In this document: piece after piece, positions 13,639-14,289 of the stretch
Layout: each line of letters opens with the position of its first letter
Numbering within the stretch: position 1 is the first letter of the stretch
The notes under the pieces: generated by a model
Seen by the model: the letters and a program-made list of their open reading frames with translations, nothing else
Databases searched by the model: none
Told to the model about the DNA's origin: nothing
Program-made: the position numbers and the translations under genes
NCBI GenBank assembly: GCA_017621195.1
Contig: JAGATO010000330.1
Location: forward strand, 1 to 14,289
Direction: 5' to 3'
From: Bacillota bacterium
GTDB taxonomy: Bacteria > Bacillota > Clostridia > Peptostreptococcales > Anaerovoracaceae
Length of the DNA: 14,289 nt

Positions 13639-13697
13639 AAATGTGCCAATGGGTCGAATAAAGAATCCAATAGTCCCATTGGCACATTTCTTTTTTT
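13639..13697 (+). terminator. Long inverted repeat, terminator after the deacylase, possible activator site
   Basis: Perfect 15-base arms AAATGTGCCAATGGG (13639-13653) and CCCATTGGCACATTT (13675-13689) with a 21-base loop, then C and seven Ts. It works as a terminator for the deacylase transcript. The arms are longer and less GC-rich than a simple terminator needs, and the centre lies about 130 bases before the predicted sigma-54 start, in the range where sigma-54 activators bind, so it may also be an enhancer site. Confidence 0.75.
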
Positions 13698-13767
13698 CTT
13701 ACTTTGGGGAAAAAGAGAAAAAAGCGTCAAAATTGCCTCGGATGCGACAAAAAATCGGAGAAATCGA

Positions 13768-13784
13768 TTGGCATGGTAATTGCA
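13768..13784 (+). promoter_or_regulatory. Sigma-54 (-24/-12) promoter of the transporter gene
   Basis: The site TTGGCATGGTAATTGCA matches the sigma-54 consensus (YTGGCACGrNNNTTGCW) at all defined positions but one (T for the second C). The GG and GC doublets are ten bases apart, as required. Predicted start near 13795, about 41 bases before the transporter ATG. A sigma-54 activator gene lies two genes upstream. Confidence 0.88.
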
Positions 13785-13835
13785 GTTATAGAAAAATGTT
13801 ATTTTCTTAAAGCTCATTTTGTGTAGGAGGTTATC

Positions 13836-14289
13836 ATGAGTGATGGAAAAGTAAAGAAAGGCTTTAAAATGCCCAATACCTATGTGATCATCGCATTGGT
13901 AGTACTCATTTTCGCAATCCTGTCGTGGGTGGTTCCGCCCGGTACGTACGAGTACGAACAGGTGGACATCAACGGAACGATGAGAAACATCGCTGTGGAC
14001 GGCACGTTCCACTACGTGGATAAAGCGGAAGCTCATCCCACTGGTTTTCTGGATTTCTTCGCATCGTTCTACAAAGGTCTGGTATCGGCAGCGGATATCA
14101 TCTTCGTTATCCTGTCCTGCGGCGGTACGTTCAGCGTTCTGGTAAAGACCGGTGCGTTCCATGCAGGTATCAGCGTTCTGCTGAAGAAGCTGGGAAACAA
14201 GGAAATCGTTCTGGTCCCCATCCTGATGGCAGTGTTCGCCATCGGCGGTTCCTGCTTCGGTATGCTGTCTGAGTTCTACGGCTTTATCC
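13836..14289 (+). CDS. YfcC/DcuC-family transporter, N-terminal part
   Basis: The gene starts at ATG 13836 behind TAGGAGG and runs off the right edge; 151 residues are visible. It matches the YfcC branch of the DcuC-like carboxylate/ion transporter superfamily (PF03606): first helix about 14-34 (YVIIALVVLIFAILSWVVPPGTYEY), an extracytoplasmic loop, a helix about 86-104 (AADIIFVILSCGGTFSVLVKTGAF), then a helix about 125-146 ending GGSCFGMLSEFYGF, the family's re-entrant-type motif. Members move carboxylates, amino acids or peptides, mostly without proven substrates. Lying under a sigma-54 promoter beside an activator and an N-acyl-D-amino-acid deacylase, it is a good candidate importer for the deacylase substrate (inference). 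Confidence 0.85.
   Translation, partial: MSDGKVKKGFKMPNTYVIIALVVLIFAILSWVVPPGTYEYEQVDINGTMRNIAVDGTFHYVDKAEAHPTGFLDFFASFYKGLVSAADIIFVILSCGGTFSVLVKTGAFHAGISVLLKKLGNKEIVLVPILMAVFAIGGSCFGMLSEFYGFI

Overview
The window reads as chromosome of an anaerobic Gram-positive bacterium of the class Clostridia. The reasons are strong GGAGG-type ribosome binding sites before most genes, Gram-positive lipoprotein signals, an Rnf gene block in the clostridial order C-D-G-E-A, a SpoIIAA/SpoIIAB-like switch pair, and InlB-type surface repeats. I cannot name genus or species. No tRNA, rRNA, CRISPR array, transposase or phage gene was seen.

Layout. (1) 1-879 is the C-terminal part of an InlB-repeat surface protein that enters from the left and ends abruptly inside a repeat unit. 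(2) 767-1600 (minus) is a LytTR response regulator whose last 35 codons run antisense through that surface gene; both genes lose their normal ends near position 875, which looks like a rearrangement or assembly joint. (3) 1601-1990 is a divergent regulatory region with a promoter for each direction and a direct repeat that could be the LytTR binding site. (4) 1991-8786 is one probable operon: a duplicated-domain lipoprotein, apbE (flavin transferase, frameshifted by one base in this sequence), then rnfC, rnfD, rnfG, rnfE and rnfA, closed by a terminator at 8835-8864. (5) 9004-9732 is a STAS anti-sigma antagonist with its serine-kinase anti-sigma partner, with its own consensus promoter and terminator. 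(6) 9894-13604 is a sigma-54 activator translationally coupled to an N-acyl-D-amino-acid deacylase. (7) From 13836 to the right edge is the start of a YfcC/DcuC-type transporter, preceded by a near-perfect sigma-54 (-24/-12) promoter.

The most unusual part is the Rnf block. RnfB, the ferredoxin-facing iron-sulfur subunit, is not encoded where it belongs. RnfA has lost both, and RnfE one of two, of the membrane cysteines that hold the intramembrane [2Fe-2S] cluster in Rnf/Nqr. RnfG is doubled, with one intact and one degraded FMN site. RnfC keeps both [4Fe-4S] motifs and RnfD keeps its flavinylation threonine. This suggests a divergent Rnf-derived flavin machine, perhaps one passing electrons from cytoplasmic NADH to an extracytoplasmic flavoprotein or lipoprotein rather than coupling ferredoxin to NAD. 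That functional reading is inference.

The right-hand block makes a coherent catabolic unit: a dedicated sigma-54 activator, a deacylase for N-acyl-D-amino acids, and a transporter under a sigma-54 promoter that could bring in the substrate.
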